Source: an uncultured Chromatiaceae bacterium (GTDB lineage Bacteria; Pseudomonadota; Gammaproteobacteria; Tenderiales; Tenderiaceae). From it: 43,508 bases of DNA. Position 1 is the stretch's first letter, and each line of letters starts with the position of its first letter. Of the stretch, positions 29,696 through 37,831 are shown piece after piece. The DNA lies in contig CALZIO010000021.1 of the NCBI GenBank assembly GCA_945787785.1, forward strand, positions 1 through 43,508, read 5' to 3'. Under the pieces are notes generated by a model, which worked only from the letters and a program-made list of their open reading frames with translations, had not been told where the DNA came from and made no database searches. A program made the position numbers and the translations under genes.

Positions 29696-31627
29696 ATGTC
29701 TCGTCCTGAAACGCAACACAATACACTTGGCTATCTTGCTGTACTGGCAATCAGCGCAATGATCAGCGCTTGTTCCACCACGCCGCAACCACCGCTTAGC
29801 GATCAGGCCGATCAAAGCCAAGCCTTCATTGAGCAGGCTGAAATCTCCAGCGCAAAAGGCAACTTCGTCATCGCAGCCCAGAGCTACCTGGCTTTGGCAC
29901 AGCAAAGCAGCGGCATGGAGAAACAACGATACCTGCTGGCGGCAGCGGCGATAATCACTCGCGGCCAACATGTGGCGCGGGCCAAGGCAACGATGGATCA
30001 GATTGATCCGTCGCAATTGAATAGTGATGATCAGCTTCGTTACAGCCTCACATCGGCACGAATTGCCTTACTTGAATTTCAGCCTGATGCAGCACTCGAC
30101 CAGCTAAGCGCTGCTGCTGAGACAATCCCCGCCGAGATAGCATCGGACTGGCACAACACTAAGGCCGACGCCTATGCAATGGCTGGCAATTATCTAGAAG
30201 CAACTCGTGAACGCGTACTGCTGGAGGAGAGACTGTCTGATCCAGCAGATATCCGCCGCAATCATCACCAGATCTGGCAATCGCTGAGCCAGCTTAGCAG
30301 CAGTGCCATGGAGACCTTCCGTACAGAGCCGGCGCCTGATGTGCTTAGCGGCTGGCTTGAGCTGGGCTATCTCTATAAAACATCGCTTAACAACCCCTCT
30401 CAATTAGAATTGCAAATGCAAGCATGGCTGGATAACTATCCGATGCATCCAGCCGCGGATGAATTCATCGCCGAGCTACTCATGCGTCAAGAAATCCAGT
30501 TTGAGCGCGCCGAACGCATTGCACTATTACTACCGTTGAGTGGTAATTTTGCCAATCCGGCAAAAGCCGTGCGCGATGGATTTTTAGCCTCATACTATAG
30601 TCAAATCGATAGTGATATGGATTCTGGCTACGCACCTGAAATCCGCATTTACGATACCACCGATGATGTCAGCACTGGTCTTGTGGTGTATCAACAAGCT
30701 TTAGCTGATGGTGCCGATTTTGTCGTCGGCCCTTTACATAAACCACTGGTTGAAGAACTGGCGAATGCCAACGCAGAGAAGTCAGCGGTACCGACCCTGG
30801 CGTTGAATTACTCAAGCAATGAGGGCAAGGTTGCGAATAACTTTTTTCAATTTGGCCTATTGCCCGAAGATGAAGCCCGCCAGGTTGCCGAGCGTGCCTG
30901 GCTCGAGGGATACAACAATGCAGTAATCTTGACTCCTGAAGGCGAATGGGGCGAACGGATGCTCACCACCTTTGAGCAACACTGGCATCAGCTGGATGGT
31001 AAAGTGGTCGATGCGCAACGCTACCAAGCATCCATGCACGATTTTTCCGGTCCCGTCATCAGCCTGTTAAATATCGATGAAAGCCGACAACGTAAACAGG
31101 AGCTAGAAAGACTGACCCGCCTGGACCTAAAATTCGAACCGCGCCGGCGCCAGGATATCGATTTTATCTATCTGGCTGCCTTTCCCAATCAAGCACGCCA
31201 AATTCGGCCTCAGCTGAAATTCTATTACGCTGCCGACATACCTGTTTACAGTTCATCCCATGTCTTTAGTGGCGAACAAAACCCCACTCAGGACCGCGAC
31301 ATGGATGGCATTATCTTTTGCGACATGCCCTGGGTCTTCTCCAGTAGCGAGACACCTCAACCGAACTGGCAGACCATCACCAATATCTGGCAAAGCAATG
31401 CCATCCCATTTAAACGGCTCTATGCCATGGGTATTGATGCCTACCGACTGATCAATTATTTAAATCAAATGCATAACAATCCAGAGGCACACTTGAGTGC
31501 AGCTACCGGCAATCTTTATCTAGACGACAGTAACCGCATTCACCGGCAACTGCTTTGGGCTCGTTTCAAGTCTGGCAAACCACGCCTGATCGACCCAGCC
31601 CCCCTGTTGTCTGATGAAAAATCATGA
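29696..31627 (+). CDS. lpoA: Penicillin-binding protein activator LpoA, outer-membrane lipoprotein
   Basis: LpoA is an outer-membrane lipoprotein that reaches through the periplasm to stimulate PBP1A. The 643 residues start with a signal peptide ending in a lipobox (MISAC, Cys26), then an N-terminal helical TPR-like domain to about residue 270, then a type 1 periplasmic-binding-protein-like domain starting near RIALLLPLSGNFANPAKAV. E. coli LpoA is 678 residues. The ATG at 29696 has no strong Shine-Dalgarno sequence. The downstream yraN start overlaps its stop as ATGA. Functional assignment comes from domain architecture and synteny; PBP1A activation itself is not visible in the sequence. Confidence 0.93.
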   Translation: MSRPETQHNTLGYLAVLAISAMISACSTTPQPPLSDQADQSQAFIEQAEISSAKGNFVIAAQSYLALAQQSSGMEKQRYLLAAAAIITRGQHVARAKATMDQIDPSQLNSDDQLRYSLTSARIALLEFQPDAALDQLSAAAETIPAEIASDWHNTKADAYAMAGNYLEATRERVLLEERLSDPADIRRNHHQIWQSLSQLSSSAMETFRTEPAPDVLSGWLELGYLYKTSLNNPSQLELQMQAWLDNYPMHPAADEFIAELLMRQEIQFERAERIALLLPLSGNFANPAKAVRDGFLASYYSQIDSDMDSGYAPEIRIYDTTDDVSTGLVVYQQALADGADFVVGPLHKPLVEELANANAEKSAVPTLALNYSSNEGKVANNFFQFGLLPEDEARQVAERAWLEGYNNAVILTPEGEWGERMLTTFEQHWHQLDGKVVDAQRYQASMHDFSGPVISLLNIDESRQRKQELERLTRLDLKFEPRRRQDIDFIYLAAFPNQARQIRPQLKFYYAADIPVYSSSHVFSGEQNPTQDRDMDGIIFCDMPWVFSSSETPQPNWQTITNIWQSNAIPFKRLYAMGIDAYRLINYLNQMHNNPEAHLSAATGNLYLDDSNRIHRQLLWARFKSGKPRLIDPAPLLSDEKS

Positions 31628-31995
31628 GCAAGACTGCACAACAGCAGACCGGTCAGTTAGCCGAAGCTGAGGCCTGTGAATATTTGCAACAACAAGGCCT
31701 GCACCTGCTTGAACGTAACTACCATTGCCGCCACGGCGAACTTGACCTGATCATGACCGATGGCAAATCCACAGTTTTTATAGAAGTACGCTACCGCAGC
31801 AACACAGATTTTGGCTCCGGGGCAGAAACAGTAAACCGGCGTAAACAACAAAAATTGATCGCCACGGCTTCCTATTATTTGCAGAACAACAGGCAACTGG
31901 CGCAACAACCGGCCAGATTTGATGTCATATCCATGACCCAGGCAACAAACAGATTTTCAATCGACTGGATTCAAGATGCGTTTCAAACGTCATAA
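31624..31995 (+). CDS. yraN: YraN family protein (UPF0102)
   Basis: A 123-residue cytoplasmic protein of the UPF0102/YraN family, which has a restriction-endonuclease-like fold and no firmly established role. The nuclease-like core HGELDLIMTDGKSTVFIEVRYRS contains the acidic residues and the E-V-R/K element expected of the fold. The N-terminal QQTGQLAEAEACEYLQQQG is also typical. The ATG overlaps the lpoA stop. The lpoA-yraN-gmhA/diaA-dolP order is conserved in gammaproteobacteria. Confidence 0.94.
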   Translation: MSKTAQQQTGQLAEAEACEYLQQQGLHLLERNYHCRHGELDLIMTDGKSTVFIEVRYRSNTDFGSGAETVNRRKQQKLIATASYYLQNNRQLAQQPARFDVISMTQATNRFSIDWIQDAFQTS

Positions 31996-32038
31996 GAGTA
32001 AACTTCATCACAAAGCAAGCACGCTAATGAGGATTTAA

Positions 32039-32635
<597 letters not shown>

Positions 32636-32647
32636 AAAGAATACACA

Positions 32648-33238
32648 ATGTTTAGATTTGCAGGTCTACTAATCTTTACGCTCGTCACTACTATCTCAGT
32701 TAACGGTTGTGTCGGCACGGCAATAGTGGCGGGCGGCGCTGTAGCAGGCGCTGCTGCCGTTGATCGACGTGACACCTCCACCATCATTAATGACAACAAC
32801 ATCGAAATTAATATCAAGGAAGCGATCTATACCGACGAAACTATCAGGCGTGACATCCATGTCAACGTTACTAGTTATAACGGTGTGGTGTTATTGAGCG
32901 GCGAAACTCCCACGCTAGAAATGCGCGACAAGGTGGTGCGTCATACTCAACAAGTGGACACGATAAAAATGATTTATAACGAAACCATTGTTGCCCCACC
33001 TTCAGAACATACGTCACGCCGACAAGACACCTACGTCACCTCCAAGGTAAAAACGGCCCTGTTTTCTGCCAAAGAGATTACCGGCCTGGAAATCAAAGTC
33101 GTCACAGAAAACCAGGTCGTCTATCTGATGGGACTGGTGACAAAAGAAGAAGGCGACATTGCCGCCAATGCCGCGCGCCAGGTTAGTGAAGTAAAACAGA
33201 TCGTTAAACTGTTTGAATACACCCAGCCCACCTCGTGA
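32648..33238 (+). CDS. dolP: BON-domain outer-membrane lipoprotein DolP (YraP)
   Basis: DolP is an outer-membrane lipoprotein with two BON domains that supports envelope integrity at division sites in E. coli. The 196 residues start with a signal peptide and a likely lipobox (SVNGC, Cys21), a glycine/alanine-rich stretch, then two BON repeats: IKEAIYTDETIRRDIHVNVTS...VVLLSGE, and VKTALFSAKEITGLEIKVVTE...VYLMGLV. It begins 12 bases after gmhA. The next gene starts with GTG overlapping its TGA stop. Confidence 0.93.
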   Translation: MFRFAGLLIFTLVTTISVNGCVGTAIVAGGAVAGAAAVDRRDTSTIINDNNIEINIKEAIYTDETIRRDIHVNVTSYNGVVLLSGETPTLEMRDKVVRHTQQVDTIKMIYNETIVAPPSEHTSRRQDTYVTSKVKTALFSAKEITGLEIKVVTENQVVYLMGLVTKEEGDIAANAARQVSEVKQIVKLFEYTQPTS

Positions 33239-34656
33239 GCCTTGATCAAACAATAGTATCCCGCTTGTCCAAGATCTGCGGCCCGGACAATCTGCTCACA
33301 GCTCCGTCTGACTGTTGGCCTTACGGCTATGACAACAGCCGCCGCCAGGCCTTACCTGATGCCGTGGTAATGGCCACTGATCATAACCAGATTCAGCAAC
33401 TGGTGGCGTTCTGCAACGATGAGAGAATTCCCTTGATCGCCCGCGGCCGCGGCACTGGCACCACTGGCGCTACCGTCCCGATTCATGGCGGCATTGTGCT
33501 GTCACTGGAACGTATGACGCGCATTATCAAAATGGATCCGGCCAACCGGGTCATGGTGGTTGAACCCGGCATCACCAACCAACAGGTCCAGGATGCCGCC
33601 AAGGAACACGGATTTTTCTGGTCACCCGATCCCACCAGCGCAGCCTTTTGTACCGTGGGTGGAAATCTGGCCTATAACTCTGCCGGGCCACGCACCGTCA
33701 AATATGGCTCCACCCGCGATAATGTGTTTGGCCTGCGCGCCATCACCGGTGATGGTAAAGAGATACGCACCGGGGTATATACCAGCAAAGGAGTCGTCGG
33801 TTATGACCTGACCCGTCTGCTGATTGGCTCGGAGGGAACGCTCGCTATCATCACTGAAGCCACGCTCAAACTCACACCACTGCCGGAAGCAAAGCGAACT
33901 CTGCAGGTAAGTTATCAGGATATAAATAGCGCCGCGGCGGCCGTCTCAGCCATCATGGCGCAATCGGTTACCCCCTGCACATTGGAGTTCATCGACGGTC
34001 AGGCGATTGAAATGATCCGCAACTATTCCAAAGCAGATCTGCCCCACGGAGCAGGCGCCATGTTGATGATCGAGGTTGATGGCCTTGAGGCCAGCCTGGA
34101 TCAAGCCGCAGATCAAGTGGCAGCGGCAGCCCATAATGACGGCCTGCTTGAGCTCGTCGTTGCCAAGACCCAACAACAGGTTGCCTCATTATGGGAGACA
34201 CGCAAGGCCTTGTCGCCAGCACTGCGCAATATCGCCCCCAAAAAAATCAATGAAGATGTAGTGGTGCCCGTGTCGGAAATACCCGTGTTGATCAACGGTC
34301 TGCAAGCCTTATCGGAAAAGTATGCGATCCCCATCGTCAATTTTGGCCACGCCGGGAATGGCAATATTCACGTCAATCTACTCATTGATCCCGATGATCC
34401 TGCACAGATGCAACAATCTGAAAAGTGTCTGGATGAAGTCTTCAGTTTGGTCTTAGAGCTCAATGGCACCATCTCAGGTGAACACGGGATCGGACTGGAA
34501 AAACGCGATTTTGTGGCACGGGAAATCGATGCCACGACGCTCGACTTGATGCGCCGCATAAAATCTCAGTTTGATCCCAACAACATTCTGAATCCGGATA
34601 AAAAATTACCCCCAGCCAGTCCGATTGGCCACCAGGGTCCTGAAGCGATAAAATAG
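33235..34656 (+). CDS. FAD-linked oxidase, GlcD / D-lactate dehydrogenase type
   Basis: A 473-residue flavoprotein with an N-terminal FAD-binding type 4 (PCMH) domain and a C-terminal FAD-oxidase domain. Visible blocks are IARGRGTGTTGATVP, VEPGITNQQVQDAAKEHG, CTVGGNLAYNSAGPRTVKYG, IGSEGTLAIIT, NFGHAGNGNIHVNLL and GEHGIGLEKRDF. Such enzymes oxidise 2-hydroxy acids such as glycolate or D-lactate and pass electrons to quinone or cytochrome. No glcE or glcF is next to it, so a single-subunit D-lactate dehydrogenase is at least as likely as a glycolate oxidase subunit. The substrate cannot be read. The GTG start at 33235 overlaps the dolP stop as GTGA. Confidence 0.9.
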   Translation: MSLDQTIVSRLSKICGPDNLLTAPSDCWPYGYDNSRRQALPDAVVMATDHNQIQQLVAFCNDERIPLIARGRGTGTTGATVPIHGGIVLSLERMTRIIKMDPANRVMVVEPGITNQQVQDAAKEHGFFWSPDPTSAAFCTVGGNLAYNSAGPRTVKYGSTRDNVFGLRAITGDGKEIRTGVYTSKGVVGYDLTRLLIGSEGTLAIITEATLKLTPLPEAKRTLQVSYQDINSAAAAVSAIMAQSVTPCTLEFIDGQAIEMIRNYSKADLPHGAGAMLMIEVDGLEASLDQAADQVAAAAHNDGLLELVVAKTQQQVASLWETRKALSPALRNIAPKKINEDVVVPVSEIPVLINGLQALSEKYAIPIVNFGHAGNGNIHVNLLIDPDDPAQMQQSEKCLDEVFSLVLELNGTISGEHGIGLEKRDFVAREIDATTLDLMRRIKSQFDPNNILNPDKKLPPASPIGHQGPEAIK

Positions 34657-34660
34657 CCGT

Positions 34661-35053
34661 ATGAAAAAGCTCATTTCGATGGCTGGGCTGTGTTTTGTCG
34701 GCCTCGGCTTTGTCGGGATTTTTGTCCCGCTTTTGCCTACTGTGCCCTTTGTTTTGCTAGCCGCCATCTGTTTTGCCAAATCGTCAGACCGCTTTCACGA
34801 CTGGCTGATGGCCCATCACCATTTCGGCCCCATACTCCGCAATTGGCAGACCAACCGTTCGATGCCAAAGCGGGCCAAGATTTTGGCCATGGCGACCATC
34901 TTCTGCAGTGGTGCACTATCAATCTACATGATTGCTGCTTTGCCCTTAAAACTGCTCGTGGCGACCATTCTGCTAATCCCGGTGTTTATTATTCTGCGCC
35001 TGCCAAGCACTGAAAATCTCGCCTCCCCGGCACCAAACAATCAGACTAAATAA
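34661..35053 (+). CDS. DUF454 (YbaN-family) inner-membrane protein, copy 1
   Basis: A 130-residue protein of the DUF454/YbaN family with no established function. It has two N-terminal hydrophobic segments (about 5-39), a soluble central block CFAKSSDRFHDWL...RSMPKRAKI, and two hydrophobic segments near the C-terminus (about 74-112). It begins four bases after the GlcD-like gene and is probably cotranscribed with it. A close paralogue follows 164 bp downstream. Confidence 0.9.
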   Translation: MKKLISMAGLCFVGLGFVGIFVPLLPTVPFVLLAAICFAKSSDRFHDWLMAHHHFGPILRNWQTNRSMPKRAKILAMATIFCSGALSIYMIAALPLKLLVATILLIPVFIILRLPSTENLASPAPNNQTK

Positions 35054-35217
35054 TTGATTTAACAAGCCACCCTTCTAACCGCGCGCCACTTAAACAAAAC
35101 CTTGGCTGTCACAGCTAGCCGCTATTAATTCCAACAAATAAACTACAGGTTCGCTGTTATTTAGCCGATATAAATCCAGACTGATTGTTGAGCAAACCCG
35201 AACGGATAGCGCTATCA

Positions 35218-35619
35218 ATGAAACCTCTATTGACTCTAATTGGCTTCATCTTTCTAGGCTTGGCAGTGCTAGGCGCTATCCTGCCGGTAATGCCGACCAC
35301 TTGTTTTGTATTGTTGGCCGCGGCCTGTTTTGCCAAGTCTTCAGATCGCTTTTATCAATGGCTGCTGGACAGCAGTCTTTTCGGCCCGATGATCAGACAC
35401 TGGCAGGCAACTCGTTCCATGCCCAAACGGGCCAAGATTATCGCCATCACCTCTATACTCTGTTCCGGTGCTTTTTCTATTCTGATTCTTGAATCGAGCC
35501 TGGTGCAGGCATTGGTTGCGGTAGTGCTGCTGATACCCATAACAATCATCCTGCGCATCCCTAACAGCGAAGATTTATGCCTGACCAAGCAAGCACACGA
35601 ACAAGGCTCTGCAGGTTAA
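35218..35619 (+). CDS. DUF454 (YbaN-family) inner-membrane protein, copy 2
   Basis: A second DUF454 protein, 133 residues from the ATG at 35218. A TTG at 35185 would add 11 residues, but the ATG product (MKPLLTLIGF) aligns with the start of copy 1 (MKKLISMAGL). The central blocks CFAKSSDRF and RSMPKRAKI are identical between the copies and the hydrophobic pattern is the same, so this is a tandem duplication. Its TAA stop overlaps that of the convergent macro-domain gene. The 164-bp gap before it holds no gene and no promoter I can define. Confidence 0.9.
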   Translation: MKPLLTLIGFIFLGLAVLGAILPVMPTTCFVLLAAACFAKSSDRFYQWLLDSSLFGPMIRHWQATRSMPKRAKIIAITSILCSGAFSILILESSLVQALVAVVLLIPITIILRIPNSEDLCLTKQAHEQGSAG

Positions 35620-36110
35620 CAACTATTCACAATATCCAGATAGCGCTTCTTATCTTCTTCTGAGTGGCAGCAAGCAACAATTTCTTCAAAATGATTTTCA
35701 AACGCACGCATCTCTTGCAGTGCTATTGCTGCCGCCTCGTCTTTGGGATAGCCATAGATGCCGGTGCTGATACAGGGAAATGCAATTGAACGCATGTCTC
35801 TGTTCATCGCTTCCTTAAAGCTTTGCCTATAGCAACTATGCAATAAACCAGCCTCACCCTGATCACCACCCTGCCATACCGGACCCACAGTGTGGATCAC
35901 ATACCTTGCCGGCAAGTGAAATCCCAGTGTGAGTCGAGCCTGACCCACAGGGCAACCACCCAAACGGGAACAAGCCTCATTCAGCTCATGGCCAGCAGCT
36001 CGGCGGATTGCACCATCAACACCACCGCCAGGAATCAATTCGGAGTTATCCGCATTAACGATGGCATCGACTTTGAGCTTGGTGATATCACCACAAATGA
36101 TTTTCAGCAT
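35616..36110 (-). CDS. Macro-domain protein (O-acetyl-ADP-ribose deacetylase-like)
   Basis: A single macro domain of about 164 residues. Macro domains bind ADP-ribose, and the bacterial YmdB-like members deacetylate O-acetyl-ADP-ribose. Key blocks are IICGDITKLKVDAIVNADNSELIPGGG, GVDGAIRRAAGHEL, YVIHTVGPVW and the phosphate-binding loop ISTGIYGYP. The asparagine, the GGGVDGAI loop and the STGIYG loop are intact, so it should bind ligand. The frame can begin at GTG 36119; I prefer the ATG at 36110, with GGGTG upstream. It is convergent with the DUF454 gene and downstream of the sspAB terminator, so it probably has its own promoter in 36111-36197. Confidence 0.92.
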   Translation of the reverse strand: MLKIICGDITKLKVDAIVNADNSELIPGGGVDGAIRRAAGHELNEACSRLGGCPVGQARLTLGFHLPARYVIHTVGPVWQGGDQGEAGLLHSCYRQSFKEAMNRDMRSIAFPCISTGIYGYPKDEAAAIALQEMRAFENHFEEIVACCHSEEDKKRYLDIVNSC

Positions 36111-36197
36111 AAGAAACACCCGTTATTCGCTTCCATGAATATCGTCAAATCACCGCGTATATTAACTCATGATACGACTAGCATAATAATCATAGAC

Positions 36198-36223
36198 AAA
36201 AAAAGGCGGGGTTAAACCCGCCT
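36198..36223 (-). terminator. Intrinsic terminator of the sspA-sspB operon
   Basis: On the minus strand, a 7-bp stem AGGCGGG/CCCGCCT (36223-36217 with 36210-36204) with a six-base loop is followed by a run of seven T. It lies 28 bases after the sspB stop codon. Confidence 0.88.
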
Positions 36224-36251
36224 CTTTTAAAATTGAATCAAACTGTTCGGA

Positions 36252-36659
36252 CTACTTCACCACCTTCAAGTTTGGCCGCCCCTTGCTTGTGGGCCCAGAA
36301 GGCTCATCATCTGGTGGCTCTGGATGTTGCTCACCATCCACTGGTTCATCTTCATCCGAGAAAACCATGCCGCGCCCATTTTCCTTGGCATAGACCGCCA
36401 GTACTGCCAACGGGGGCACACTCACCTCCATAGACACGCCACTAAAGCGGGCGCTGAACATCACCCAGTCGTTGGTTAATTCCAGCCCACGAACCGCCTG
36501 TGGGCTTATATTTAAAATAATACGGCCATCCTGAATATATTGTTCCGGCACCGTGACATTGCCTGCCTCAGCGTTCACGAGCAGATAAGGCGTTAGATTG
36601 TTATCGACTATCCAGTCATAAATGGCCCGGATTAAATAGGGGCGGGATGAAATCACCAT
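36252..36659 (-). CDS. sspB: ClpXP protease specificity-enhancing factor SspB
   Basis: SspB is the adaptor that binds ssrA-tagged proteins and delivers them to ClpXP. The 135 residues have the folded N-terminal domain (SSRPYLIRAIYDWIVDNNLTPYLLVNA, DGRIILNISPQAVRGL, ARFSGVSMEVSVP), a flexible acidic and proline-rich linker, and the C-terminal ClpX-binding tail RPNLKVVK. All parts needed for function are present. The ATG at 36659 has AAGGA five to six bases upstream and lies 20 bases after sspA. Confidence 0.96.
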   Translation of the reverse strand: MVISSRPYLIRAIYDWIVDNNLTPYLLVNAEAGNVTVPEQYIQDGRIILNISPQAVRGLELTNDWVMFSARFSGVSMEVSVPPLAVLAVYAKENGRGMVFSDEDEPVDGEQHPEPPDDEPSGPTSKGRPNLKVVK

Positions 36660-36679
36660 TAGATCCTTCTTTCTTTCAC

Positions 36680-37306
36680 TTAGCTATGAATATCTCGCTC
36701 TTCTTCTGTCAAACTGGTCTGAAAACTATCACGCTCAAATATTGATTCGGCATACTTCAATAAAGGCTGAGCTTGAGCAGGCAGTTCAATCTGATAACTT
36801 GGCAGGCGCCAGATCAAAGTTGCAAGCGAACAGTCGACCAAACTGAATTCATCGCTCATAAAAAAAGGTTTCTGCTCGAATATGGGTGCCACTGCCATCA
36901 AACCATCACGCAAGATAATACGCGCCTTATCCGCCCGGCTGGTATCCTGCCCGATCAGATCATCCAACAGGCTATACCAGTCACGCTCGATCCGATAAAG
37001 GAATAGGCGACTCTGCGCGCGCGCTACGGGATCAATAGGCATCAGGGGAGGATGGGGAAAGCGCTCATCCAGATACTCCATTATGATACGTGAGTGATAC
37101 AACACCAGATCACGATCAACCAGAGTTGGCAGTGAATTGTAAGGATTCAGTTCAAGTAGGTCTTCGGGCAAATGGTGATCTTTAACAGGAGTGATATCGA
37201 CGCTAATATTTTTTTCTGCGAGCACAATTCTTGCCCGGTGACTGTACGGACAATTATTGTCCGAATAAAGTATCATCACCGGTCTTCTACCTGCAGATAC
37301 CGCCAT
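36680..37306 (-). CDS. sspA: Stringent starvation protein A SspA
   Basis: SspA is a glutathione-S-transferase-like protein that binds RNA polymerase holoenzyme and alters transcription in stationary phase and acid stress. The 208 residues contain an N-terminal thioredoxin-like domain (MILYSDNNCPYSHRARIVLAEK) and a C-terminal helical domain. The surface motif PHPP in ERFPHPPLMP corresponds to the functionally important PHP pocket of E. coli SspA. The ATG at 37306 is preceded by AGGGAG eight bases away. A strong promoter is visible about 100 bp upstream, and sspB is the second gene of the operon. Confidence 0.95.
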   Translation of the reverse strand: MAVSAGRRPVMILYSDNNCPYSHRARIVLAEKNISVDITPVKDHHLPEDLLELNPYNSLPTLVDRDLVLYHSRIIMEYLDERFPHPPLMPIDPVARAQSRLFLYRIERDWYSLLDDLIGQDTSRADKARIILRDGLMAVAPIFEQKPFFMSDEFSLVDCSLATLIWRLPSYQIELPAQAQPLLKYAESIFERDSFQTSLTEEERDIHS

Positions 37307-37407
37307 TATTTAAACTCCCTGATCTCACCAACAAAAATGCCCTGCCCCACGTAATACTATCGGTCAAAATCAGCAAAGCTGAGAACACTTCAAGAACGCG
37401 GCACAGT

Positions 37408-37437
37408 ATTATACCCTTGCGTAATGATCTTTGTCAG
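37408..37437 (-). promoter_or_regulatory. Sigma70-type promoter of sspA-sspB
   Basis: On the minus strand, -35 CTGACA (37437-37432) and a perfect -10 TATAAT (37413-37408) are separated by 18 bases. The start near 37401 would give a leader of about 95 bases. Confidence 0.8.
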
Positions 37438-37474
37438 AATTAGAAGAAAATATCTCCAAGGAACATCTGCTTAA

Positions 37475-37831
37475 CTACTTAACAATCAATTTGCCGCGAT
37501 ACATTCCCATCTGACAGGTAAAGTCGAACTCACCTTTTTGGTGCGGGTTCAATTCCAGCTTTTTTTCTTGATCCAAGGGCAGATCGGCACTGACATCCAT
37601 TTCTGCAAATATCACTTTTTCGGCACAAGGCGAGGCATCACGCCGAATAAAATTCAGAATCACAGGCTTATCCTGAGTGACTTCAATCACTGCGGGGGTA
37701 TATACACCACCATCAACAATAACATCGATTGAATCAGTCACTGCTTTTCTACGAGATGGTTTTGCCAACCAGAACCACCAGACAATAAAACCAATCAACA
37801 ATAAAGCCAGCAGATTCGCCATCAGATTCAC
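37475..37831 (-). CDS. Membrane-anchored cupredoxin-like protein linked to CopA
   Basis: A 118-residue protein with one N-terminal transmembrane helix (about 7-23) and a periplasmic cupredoxin-like domain. Potential copper ligands are Cys69 in DASPCAEKV, Cys106 and Met108/Met110 in [10 protein letters not shown], with His97 nearby. The classic type 1 His-Cys-His-Met set is not complete, so this may carry Cu(I) rather than transfer electrons. The GTG start at 37831 overlaps the copA stop as GTGA, which strongly suggests a shared role, perhaps receiving copper exported by CopA. An ATG at 37822 is an alternative start. Function is inferred from context. Confidence 0.82.
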   Translation of the reverse strand: MNLMANLLALLLIGFIVWWFWLAKPSRRKAVTDSIDVIVDGGVYTPAVIEVTQDKPVILNFIRRDASPCAEKVIFAEMDVSADLPLDQEKKLELNPHQKGEFDFTCQMGMYRGKLIVK

